Assembly (NCBI RefSeq): GCF_026537325.1
Contig: NZ_JAFNMJ010000006.1
Span: 1-64,000, forward strand
Reading direction: 5' to 3'
DNA length: 64,000 bases
DNA from: Bifidobacterium sp. B4142
GTDB lineage: Bacteria > Actinomycetota > Actinomycetes > Actinomycetales > Bifidobacteriaceae
The translations under genes and the position numbers were made by a program. Positions 56,018 to 64,000 of this stretch are shown here, piece by piece. The notes under the pieces are model-generated. The model was given only the letters and a program-made list of their open reading frames with translations, did not search any database and was not told the DNA's origin. Numbering within the stretch: position 1 is the first letter of the stretch; every line of letters starts with the position of its first letter.

Positions 56018-56151
56018 TACCTGGCCTGATCCGCTTGATGGGTTCCGGCTGGGACCCGAGCGAGGCTGTGCTTACAATGGAGACCATTAGGGATTCGTCG
56101 ACGGGCGGGACCACGAGGGGTACGGCCGTCCGCCGGGAGAGGCAGGAATAG

Positions 56152-57513
56152 ATGGTCCAGGAATATTCAGAGCTGGATGACAAGGCCCCTCGGGCCGACG
56201 GCCGGGTTCATGAGGATCAGGTGATGCCGGGGCCGGTGAGCGGCTCCGGCAGGTTGGATGTTTCCAAACCGATCTGGCCCTTTGAGCCGGATGCCGGCGA
56301 CGGCAAGAAGAAGACTGGCAAGGCTGCCAAGGGGATCAAATCGTCCAAGAAGGACAAGAAGGCCAAAAGAGTCAAAAAGGCCAGGAAATCAAAATCAGGA
56401 AAAAGGCGGGAGACGGCCCTGCCTGCGCTCTTCCAGCCCATGGAACTGCGCGACCAGCACATCCGCAATAGGATCTGGATGCCGCCCATGGACACCTATT
56501 CGTCCCTGCGGCATGACGGGGTTCCTACCAACTTCCACTATCAGCACTATGTATCCAGGGCCCTGGGCGGCTTCGGGGTCGTCATCGGGGAGGCCACGGC
56601 TGTAAATCCCCAGGGGCGGATCTCTCCCTGCGACGTGGGGCTATGGGATGACGAGCAGACCAGGGCCTGGCAGGGCATCGTCCGGGATGTCAAGGCCGCT
56701 GGAGCCGTCCCCATCGTCCAACTCAACCATTCGGGGCGCAAGGGCTCCTCCGGGTGCTCCTCCATGGGCTATATCAACGCCACCGTACCCGTGGCCGAAG
56801 GAGGATGGCAGCCCGTGGGTCCCAGCCCCATCGCCTTCGGGAGGATGGCGGTCCCGGTTCAGCTCTCGCGGGCGCAGATAGCCTCCATTGTGGCTGACTT
56901 CCGTTCAGCTGCCGTGCGAGCCGTTCAAGCCGGCTTCCTGGGAGTGGAGCTGCACGCCGCCCACGGCTACCTGCTCTCACAATTCCTGGATCCCCTGATC
57001 AACCGACGCAGCGACGAGTACGGGGGTGACCTGTCCGGCAGAATGCGCCTGCTGATCCAGGTGATCGATGCGGTGCGCGAGGTCATTCCCTCGGGCATGC
57101 CCCTGCTGGTGCGCATGTCCGCCACCGACTGGGCCACTGGCGGATGGGGTCTGGACGAGACCATCCGCACCGCCAAGGTGCTCAAGCTGCACGGGGTGGA
57201 TCTGATTGACGTTTCCACCGGGGGTCTGGTGCCAGGCGTGAAGATCCCAGCCGCTCCCAACTACCAGGTGCCCTTCTCCTACCAGGTGCGCAGTCAGGTG
57301 CTGATTCCCACCACAGCGGTGGGGCTGATCACCAAGCCCAGGCAGGCTGACCGGATCGTACGCAAGGGTCTGGCCGATGCGGTCGAGATCGGTCGAGCCA
57401 GTCTGCGCGACCCCTACTGGCCGCTCAGGGCTGCCTACAAACTGGGGCTGTCCGCTCAGCAGGCCCCCTACCCTGAGCCTTACCGGCGCGGGGCCTACGG
57501 CATCGCACGCTGA
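56152..57513 (+). CDS. OYE-family NADH:flavin oxidoreductase with a Lys-rich N-terminal extension
   Basis: FMN-dependent ene-reductase of 453 residues. The barrel starts near residue 90 (LPALFQPMELRDQHIRNRIW) and shows the YqjM-type pattern: IVQLNHSGRKGS, GVELHAAHGYLLSQFLDPLI, NRRSDEYGG, and the C-terminal EIGRASLRDPYWP. The N-terminal 88 residues are unusual: an acidic patch, then a run of Lys, Arg and Ser (about 52-88). Ordinary YqjM-type enzymes lack this. GAGAGGCAGG-type sequence lies before the ATG. Substrate unknown. Confidence 0.87.
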   Translation: MVQEYSELDDKAPRADGRVHEDQVMPGPVSGSGRLDVSKPIWPFEPDAGDGKKKTGKAAKGIKSSKKDKKAKRVKKARKSKSGKRRETALPALFQPMELRDQHIRNRIWMPPMDTYSSLRHDGVPTNFHYQHYVSRALGGFGVVIGEATAVNPQGRISPCDVGLWDDEQTRAWQGIVRDVKAAGAVPIVQLNHSGRKGSSGCSSMGYINATVPVAEGGWQPVGPSPIAFGRMAVPVQLSRAQIASIVADFRSAAVRAVQAGFLGVELHAAHGYLLSQFLDPLINRRSDEYGGDLSGRMRLLIQVIDAVREVIPSGMPLLVRMSATDWATGGWGLDETIRTAKVLKLHGVDLIDVSTGGLVPGVKIPAAPNYQVPFSYQVRSQVLIPTTAVGLITKPRQADRIVRKGLADAVEIGRASLRDPYWPLRAAYKLGLSAQQAPYPEPYRRGAYGIAR

Positions 57514-57521
57514 GAGCGGCC

Positions 57522-58265
57522 ATGGACGCTGTTCGTGGTGGAGCAGGGACCGTTGTGGTCATGCCTACCTATCAAGAGGCTGACAACATTGGGGTGACCC
57601 TTCCACAGCTGCTGGCCTGCTGTCCGGAAGTCGATGTCCTGGTCGTCGACGACAACTCGCCGGACGGCACCGGTGCCAAGGCCGAGGACATGGCCAAGCG
57701 CGACCCTCGCGTGCACGTCATCCATCGGCATGACCGCCGCGGGTTGGGTCCTGCCTACGTGCAGGGTTTCCGCTGGGCTTTGGGGCATGGCTATGGCCTG
57801 ATCTGCGAGATGGACATGGATGGCTCCCATCGACCCCAGGATCTGGCTAGGATGCTGGCGGTGGCCCGAGGTGAGGCGCATCCGGATCTGGTCATCGGCT
57901 CGCGCCGGGTGCGCGGAGGCCGCACTCAACATTGGCCCTGGTATCGGGACCTGATCTCGCGTATGGGATCCTGGTATGCGCGCACCGCCCTGGGATCCTC
58001 AGTGCGTGACATGACCGCCGGGCTGCGGGTCTATCGAGCGGATGTGCTCAGGCGCATCGATCTGGGAAAGGTTCGCTCCAGCGGCTACGTCTTTCAGGTG
58101 GATATGCTGCGTCGGGTCCAGGCCATGGGTCTGAGCGTCGTCGAAGTGCCTATAGTCTTCGTGGAGCGGGTTCGCGGCAGCTCGAAGATGGATGCCGGGA
58201 TCGTACTGGAGGCCATGGTCCAGGTGACCCTGTGGGGACTTGAACGGTTGACCCATCGAAACTGA
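57522..58265 (+). CDS. polyprenol-phosphate mannosyltransferase (Ppm1/DPM1 type)
   Basis: GT2 transferase that makes polyprenyl-phospho-mannose from GDP-mannose for lipoglycans or glycoproteins. The 247-residue protein has VVMPTYQEADNIGVTLPQLL, VLVVDDNSPDGTG, the DxD-type motif CEMDMDGSHRP and SGYVFQVDMLRRVQAMG. There is no membrane domain, unlike the longer fused Ppm1. GDP-mannose would come from the product of the gene at 596. It is 8 bp after the OYE gene. Confidence 0.9.
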   Translation: MDAVRGGAGTVVVMPTYQEADNIGVTLPQLLACCPEVDVLVVDDNSPDGTGAKAEDMAKRDPRVHVIHRHDRRGLGPAYVQGFRWALGHGYGLICEMDMDGSHRPQDLARMLAVARGEAHPDLVIGSRRVRGGRTQHWPWYRDLISRMGSWYARTALGSSVRDMTAGLRVYRADVLRRIDLGKVRSSGYVFQVDMLRRVQAMGLSVVEVPIVFVERVRGSSKMDAGIVLEAMVQVTLWGLERLTHRN

Positions 58266-58466
58266 CATTGCATCACCATCGTGTTCGCTTTCTCAGGCGA
58301 CCCAGCAGGCCCTTGTGGGCGACTTGAAGACAGAATGTGCCTTGGCTGACAGATTGCTGCAATAGCCGCGGCAGGCCTCTGGCATATGGAAGAATGGTCG
58401 GGGTATCGAGGAAACATCGATTGTTCGCCCCTGTTTTTGGACCGCGACCACAGTCCAATGGCCGGC

Positions 58467-58496
58467 TTGCCAATTTGGGCGAATGTGTGCGATAAT
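58467..58496 (+). promoter_or_regulatory. promoter of the DeoR gene, likely leaderless transcript
   Basis: TTGCCA at 58467-58472 and GATAAT at 58491-58496, 18 bp apart. The ATG follows 6 bp later at 58503, at the expected start of transcription, and no Shine-Dalgarno site lies between. Confidence 0.6.
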
Positions 58497-58502
58497 GTTC
58501 GA

Positions 58503-59336
58503 ATGATATCGTCACAACGCCAACACCTGATATTGAACCGGTTGCGTACTCGTGGCGCAGTCCGTATCACCGCCCTCTCCAAGGAGCTGGGCGTTTCCGC
58601 CATGACCATCCGTCGGGACATTGCCGACCTGGCGGACAAGGGCCTGCTCAAGAGGGTCCACGGAGGGGCCGTCACCACCAGCTCGCTGCTGGCTGAGCCG
58701 CTCTTCTCGGTCAAGTCGCAGATGGACATGGGCCTCAAGGACACCATCGCCCGTCATGCCATCGACTACGTTTCCCCGGGTGACGTCATCGCCATCGGCG
58801 GCGGAACCACGGCCTATGTCTTCGCCCAGCACCTCCTGGAGAGCCGTCAGTGTGCCGGCGTGACCCTGCTGACCAATTCCATCCCCGTGGCCGAGCTGGT
58901 TCAGGCCATGGAGAGCAAGGACGTCGAGGTCATCGTCACCGGCGGCGTCATCACCCGGTCCAACTCCCTGGTAGGCCCCATTGCGGATAAGGTCATTGCC
59001 TCCCTGCGGGTCAACACGGTCTTTCTGGGGACTCACTCGGTCTCCATCCCACGCGGCTTCCTGATGCCCAATTCCCTGGAGGCGGCCACCGATATGGCGC
59101 TGATGGACATCGCCGACCGGACCATCATCCTGACCGACCATACCAAGTGGAGCTGCACCTCCCTGTCCCTGTTCGCCTCCTTCGACCAGGTAGACACCGT
59201 CATCACCGACGACCAGCTGGACCAGGAGTCGGCCGAGGCCACCCGGTCCCTGGTCAAGCGGCTGGTGTTGGTGCCGGTAAACCCCGAGGAAGGCCAGGCT
59301 CAACCCACCGATGGGTCTGAGGATCAGGTTCAATGA
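58503..59336 (+). CDS. DeoR-family regulator, probably of galT-galK
   Basis: The 277-residue protein has the DeoR HTH (MISSQRQHLILNRLRTRGAV, VSAMTIRRDIADLADKGLLK) and a sugar-phosphate sensor domain (DVIAIGGGTTAYVFAQHL, VIVTGGVITRSNSLVGP, VFLGTHSVS, ILTDHTKW). The ATG at 58503 lies at the predicted transcription start, and upstream in-frame residues do not look like a DeoR N-terminus. It is 82 bp before galT on the same strand; a sugar-phosphate effector and control of galT-galK are inferred from position and family. Confidence 0.9.
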   Translation: MISSQRQHLILNRLRTRGAVRITALSKELGVSAMTIRRDIADLADKGLLKRVHGGAVTTSSLLAEPLFSVKSQMDMGLKDTIARHAIDYVSPGDVIAIGGGTTAYVFAQHLLESRQCAGVTLLTNSIPVAELVQAMESKDVEVIVTGGVITRSNSLVGPIADKVIASLRVNTVFLGTHSVSIPRGFLMPNSLEAATDMALMDIADRTIILTDHTKWSCTSLSLFASFDQVDTVITDDQLDQESAEATRSLVKRLVLVPVNPEEGQAQPTDGSEDQVQ

Positions 59337-59361
59337 GCGGCCGGTCACACTGGGGTGTGCG

Positions 59362-59383
59362 GGTTGCCATAGCTGGTTGCCAT
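59362..59383 (+). promoter_or_regulatory. direct repeats GGTTGCCAT before galT
   Basis: Two exact copies of GGTTGCCAT (59362-59370 and 59375-59383) lie 13 bp apart, 36 bp upstream of galT. DeoR-family proteins often bind direct repeats, so this may be the site of the regulator encoded just upstream (inference). Confidence 0.5.
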
Positions 59384-59418
59384 GGATTGTCAATCATCAC
59401 GGACGATGAAGGAGCAGC

Positions 59419-60698
59419 ATGAAGTCAGAGCAGTATGTCCCCCAACGGTATGTTCCCGGCGAGTATGCTAGGGAGCACATCCGCATCACCCCCACCAGGC
59501 TGGCCGACGGACGCCGGTTCTTCTACCTGGACGACGATCCTGAGTACGTCTCCGGCCGCAAGACCAGGCGTCTGGACGATCCCCGTCCGCTGACCGACCG
59601 GTTCGCCCCCCATCAGGACCAGGAGGGCAGGACGGTGCCCTTCCAGCCGCCGCAGATGCGTCGGGACCCTCTGACCGGCGACTGGATTCCCATGGCCACG
59701 GCCCGGATGAACCGGCCCATCACCGCCGGCCCGCAGGCCACCGCCAAGGGCAACCCCCTGGCCGCCAGAAAGCCCGGGGACCCCTACCAGGATGGGGAGA
59801 TCCCCGATGTGGACTACAACGTGGCGGTCTTCGAGAACCGTTTCCCCTCCATGATGCAGGTGCCCAATACCCAGGCGGTCGACCAGTCCTCCCTGGTGGA
59901 CGGCAACCCACTCTGGCCAGTGCGCGAGGCCAACGGGCGCTGCGAGGTGGTCTGCTTCGACCCCGATGAGCACGCGTTGCCCGCCGATCTGCCGGTTTCC
60001 CGTCTGCGGACGGTGGTGGAGGCCTGGGCCTTCCGGACTGCTGAGATCTCGACCATGGAGGGCATCGAACAGATCTTCCCCTTCGAGAACCATGGCCAGG
60101 AGATCGGCGTCTCCCTGGCCCACCCCCACGGACAGATCTACTGCTACCCCTTCATCGCCCCCCGGCTGGAGCAGGAGTTGAGGCAGTGCGCCGACTACCG
60201 GGAGCGCACCGGCGGCAACCTCCTGGCGGACATCCTCAAGGCCGAGCTGGACTCCGGGCGGCGGGTGGTCTTCCGCAATGCCACCTGGGTGGCCTATGTG
60301 CCTGCCGCCGCTCGCTGGCCCCTGGAAGTCCACCTGGCCCCCATCCGCGACGGGATCCTGAGCCTGGATCAGCTCAACGACCAGGAGCGCTGGGACCTGG
60401 CCGTCATGTATTCCACCCTGCTCAAGAGGGGCAACGCCTTCTTCGACAAGGGCGACGGCAGGGGGATGGATCTGCCCTACATCGCCGCCTGGCACCAGGC
60501 ACCGCTGCACGATCCGCGGCGGGAGGACTACCGGCTCAACCTGCAGTTCTTCTCCTTCCGTCGGGCCGTGGACAAAATCAAGTATCTTGCCGGATCCGAG
60601 TCAGGCATGGCTGCCTGGGTGTCGGATACCACTCCCGAGCGGATCGCCGACCGTTTCCGCCAGCTGGGGCCCCTGGACCTGGAGAATGGAGAAAATCA

Positions 60699-60702
<4 letters not shown>
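59419..60702 (+). CDS. galT: galactose-1-phosphate uridylyltransferase
   Basis: Leloir-pathway enzyme exchanging UMP between UDP-glucose and galactose-1-phosphate. The 427-residue protein has FENRFPSM, FENHGQEIGVSLAHPHGQIY with the nucleophilic His in HPHGQ (235-239), and WHQAPLHDPRREDYRLNLQF. AAGGAG precedes the ATG. It overlaps galK by four bases (ATGA). Confidence 0.95.
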
Positions 60703-61961
<1,259 letters not shown>

Positions 61962-62077
61962 ATCCGGACTGTAGACTTCTACGACCTTGCTTCTCCCGGC
62001 GCTCCTCTAAGCTGGGGGAGCGGGGATCCGGTTTTCACGGGATCCGGTCAAGGGCGAGGTGGATGAGGAGGACGGTC

Positions 62078-62350
62078 ATGGACAAGGCGATCATCACGGT
62101 GGTAGGCAAGGATGCCATCGGCATCATCGGCAAGGTCTGCACAGACCTTTCCCAGCAGGGTATCAACGTGCTGGACATCTCGCAGACCATTCTGGACGGC
62201 TTCTTCACCATGATGATGATTGTGGACTGCACCGCCTGCCGGGATGATTTCGATGCGTTGAGTCAGAGGATGGAATCCCTGGGAGAGGACATCGGAGTCT
62301 CCATCCGTTGCCAACGCGAGGAGATCTTCACAAGGATGCACCGGGTCTGA
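62078..62350 (+). CDS. ACT-domain protein (UPF0237)
   Basis: A 90-residue protein made of one ACT domain: [20 protein letters not shown] and [17 protein letters not shown]. It belongs to the UPF0237 family, which is regularly next to a DUF711 gene, as here (10 bp gap). GAGGAGG lies seven bases before the ATG at 62078. A ligand-sensing regulatory role is inferred from the ACT fold; the ligand is unknown. Confidence 0.9.
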   Translation: MDKAIITVVGKDAIGIIGKVCTDLSQQGINVLDISQTILDGFFTMMMIVDCTACRDDFDALSQRMESLGEDIGVSIRCQREEIFTRMHRV

Positions 62351-62360
62351 GGAGGCAGCC

Positions 62361-63725
62361 ATGATCACACGTGACGAGGTCCTGGAGACCAACGACATGA
62401 TCGACCGGGAGCGCCTGGACGTGCGCACCATCACTATGGGCATCAGCCTGCTGGACTGCGCCAGCCAGGATGTGGACATGCTCTGCCGAAACATTCATCG
62501 CAAGATCGTCTCCCTGGCCAACGACCTGGTGCCCACTGGGGACTCCATCGCCCGCGAATACGGCATTCCCATCGTCAACAAGCGGATCACCGTCACCCCC
62601 ATATCTCTGGTGGCCGCCGGAGCCTGCCACACCGTGGAGGACTATGTGGCCGTGGCCAAGGCCCTGGACCGCTCGGCCCAAGAGGTCGGCGTCAACCTGA
62701 TCGGCGGCTACTCGGCCCTGGTCGGCAAGGGCATGACCCCGGCCGAGCGGCTGCTGATAAAGTCTCTGCCCAGGGCGCTGAGCCAGACGGAACGGGTCTG
62801 CGCCAGCGTCAACGTGGGCTCCACCAGAACGGGCATCGACATGGATGCCGTAGCCCTGATGGGCCGGGTCATCAAGGCCACTGCCGAGAGCACCGCCGAC
62901 TCGGACAGCTCCGGCTGCACCAAGCTGGTGGTCTTCTGCAACGCTCCGGACGACAACCCCTTCATGGCCGGCGGTTTCCATGGGGTCAGCCAGGGGTCGG
63001 CCGTCATCAACGTGGGGGTCTCCGGTCCTGGAGTGGTCAAGACCGCCCTCGAATCCGCGCGAGGGGCGGACTTCGGGCAGCTCTGCGAGACCATCAAGCG
63101 CACGGCTTTCAAGATCACCAGGGTGGGGCAGCTGGTGGCCCAGGAGGCCAGCCGTCGGTTGGACGTGCCCTTCGGGATCATCGACCTGTCCCTGGCGCCC
63201 ACCCCTGCCGTCGGGGATTCAGTGGGCGAGGTCCTGCAGGCCATGGGCCTGGAGCAGGTGGGCGCACCGGGGACCACCGCTGCTCTCGCCATCCTCAATG
63301 ATCAGGTCAAGAAGGGCGGCATCATGGCTTCCAGCTCGGTGGGCGGGCTGTCTGGGGCCTTCATCCCCGTGTCCGAGGACGCCGCCATGATCCAGGCTGC
63401 GCAGGAGGGGAGCCTGACCCTGGAGAAGCTTGAAGCCATGACCTGCGTCTGCTCGGTGGGGCTGGATATGATCCCCATCCCCGGGGATACATCTGCTGAG
63501 TCCATTGCCGGCCTGATCTCCGACGAGGCGGCCATAGGCATGATCAATCAGAAGACCACCGCTGTCAGGGTCATTCCTGTCATCGGCAAGCAGGTGGGCG
63601 AGTGGGCCGAGTTCGGCGGGCTCATGGGCGGCGGGCCGGTCGTGCCGGTCAATACCCGTTCCTGCGCGGACTTCGTCAATCGAGGCGGACACATCCCGGC
63701 ACCCATTCACAGCTTCAAGAACTGA
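62361..63725 (+). CDS. DUF711 / UPF0210 family protein
   Basis: The 454-residue protein matches UPF0210: [20 protein letters not shown] at the start, [38 protein letters not shown], and [20 protein letters not shown]. The family has a pyruvate-formate-lyase-like fold in structure reports as I recall, but its activity is unknown. The ACT/DUF711 pair is a conserved couple in many bacteria. AGGAGG lies before the ATG. Confidence 0.92.
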   Translation: MITRDEVLETNDMIDRERLDVRTITMGISLLDCASQDVDMLCRNIHRKIVSLANDLVPTGDSIAREYGIPIVNKRITVTPISLVAAGACHTVEDYVAVAKALDRSAQEVGVNLIGGYSALVGKGMTPAERLLIKSLPRALSQTERVCASVNVGSTRTGIDMDAVALMGRVIKATAESTADSDSSGCTKLVVFCNAPDDNPFMAGGFHGVSQGSAVINVGVSGPGVVKTALESARGADFGQLCETIKRTAFKITRVGQLVAQEASRRLDVPFGIIDLSLAPTPAVGDSVGEVLQAMGLEQVGAPGTTAALAILNDQVKKGGIMASSSVGGLSGAFIPVSEDAAMIQAAQEGSLTLEKLEAMTCVCSVGLDMIPIPGDTSAESIAGLISDEAAIGMINQKTTAVRVIPVIGKQVGEWAEFGGLMGGGPVVPVNTRSCADFVNRGGHIPAPIHSFKN

Positions 63726-63740
63726 GTGCGCTCGCGGGGT

Positions 63741-64000
63741 TCAGCGACCGCCTTGGAATCCCAGTTGCCGCCAGGCCTCGTAGATGGCGATGGAGGCGCA
63801 GTTGGTCAGGTTCAGGCTGCGCAGGCTGGGTCGCATGGGCAGCCTGACCTGTTCGGCCACGTGAGGGCCGGCCATGATCTCCATGGGGTCGGGGATGTCG
63901 CCCGGTTCGGGGCCGAACAGGAGGATGTCGTCCGGCCGGTAGCTGACCTCGGTGTAGAGCTTGTCGGCGTGGGCGGTGAAGGCGATGATTCGGCTGTCGG
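63741..64000 (-). CDS. trmL: tRNA 2'-O-methyltransferase of SpoU/TrmL type (partial)
   Basis: The minus-strand frame is open from the right edge to TGA at 63743-63741. The last 86 residues include DILLFGPEPGDIP and the SPOUT knot motif RLPMRPSLRSLNLTNCASIA, followed by IYEAWRQLGF, which matches TrmL (methylation of wobble C/U34 in tRNA-Leu). The N-terminal part lies outside the window. It converges with the DUF711 gene, 15 bp apart. Confidence 0.9.
   Translation of the reverse strand, partial: DSRIIAFTAHADKLYTEVSYRPDDILLFGPEPGDIPDPMEIMAGPHVAEQVRLPMRPSLRSLNLTNCASIAIYEAWRQLGFQGGR

Noticed and set aside
62001-62021. Hairpin after galK as an intrinsic terminator
   Set aside because: The stem is short with a G-T pair and no T-run follows; support is too weak.

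Overview
The window is about 60% G+C with mostly short intergenic gaps. Gene content and order point to a bifidobacterium: araB-araD-araA behind a LacI-type regulator, galT-galK behind a DeoR-type regulator, GH42/GH43 genes with LacI control, a sortase pilus cluster, and rplS-lepB-rnhB. The arabinose and plant-galactan genes would suit a plant- or bee-gut-associated lineage. The genus is an inference from content and the species cannot be given. I see no CRISPR array, insertion sequence or prophage.

Layout. 1-600: the end of an LPLTG surface protein, then tRNA-Leu(TAG) and tRNA-Thr(CGT) on the minus strand. 0.6-5.8 kb: housekeeping genes (GDP-mannose pyrophosphorylase, pgi, rplS, lepB, rnhB). 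5.8-11 kb: arabinose block, a LacI regulator followed by araB, araD and araA, with a promoter and an overlapping operator before araB. 11.2-15.9 kb: sortase pilus cluster (major pilin with LPLTG, minor pilin with LAATG, class C sortase), punctuated by two intrinsic terminators; the major pilin gene is clearly poorer in G+C. 16-17.7 kb: aldo/keto reductase and a secreted HNH nuclease. 17.8-26.6 kb: galactan/galactoside block (secreted GH43-like enzyme, solute-binding lipoprotein, two permeases, GH42 beta-galactosidase, LacI regulator). Two near-identical 20-bp palindromes sit just after the two promoters of this block. 26.6-35.3 kb: MFS exporter, pstSCAB, AEC permease, a small conserved protein and a purine permease.

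35.5-39.3 kb holds the most striking element: a minus-strand gene for a cell-wall-anchored protein made of two seven-repeat RCC1 propellers, each preceded by an InlB-type repeat. Its signal-peptide segment is in a different frame from the rest, and the two frames meet exactly at a run of 15 G. The gene therefore reads as an OFF state of a slipped-strand phase-variable adhesin. A second C15 run lies next to the promoter of the GH43 gene.

39.6-64 kb is mostly housekeeping: a G5/lytic transglycosylase protein, thioredoxin, an overlapping DUF4916-hydrolase-nudC operon, an L,D-transpeptidase, gcvH and a lipoate ligase with permuted domains, oligopeptidase B, leuB, a TM2 protein with GQYP repeats, a Crp-family regulator, a class A PBP, an OYE-type flavoenzyme with a Lys-rich N-terminus, a polyprenol-phosphate mannosyltransferase, the DeoR-galT-galK locus, an ACT/DUF711 pair and the end of a TrmL-type methyltransferase.

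Together the sugar loci suggest outside-in use of arabinogalactan-type glycans: GH43 outside the cell, ABC import, GH42 inside, then GalK/GalT for galactose and AraA/B/D for arabinose.
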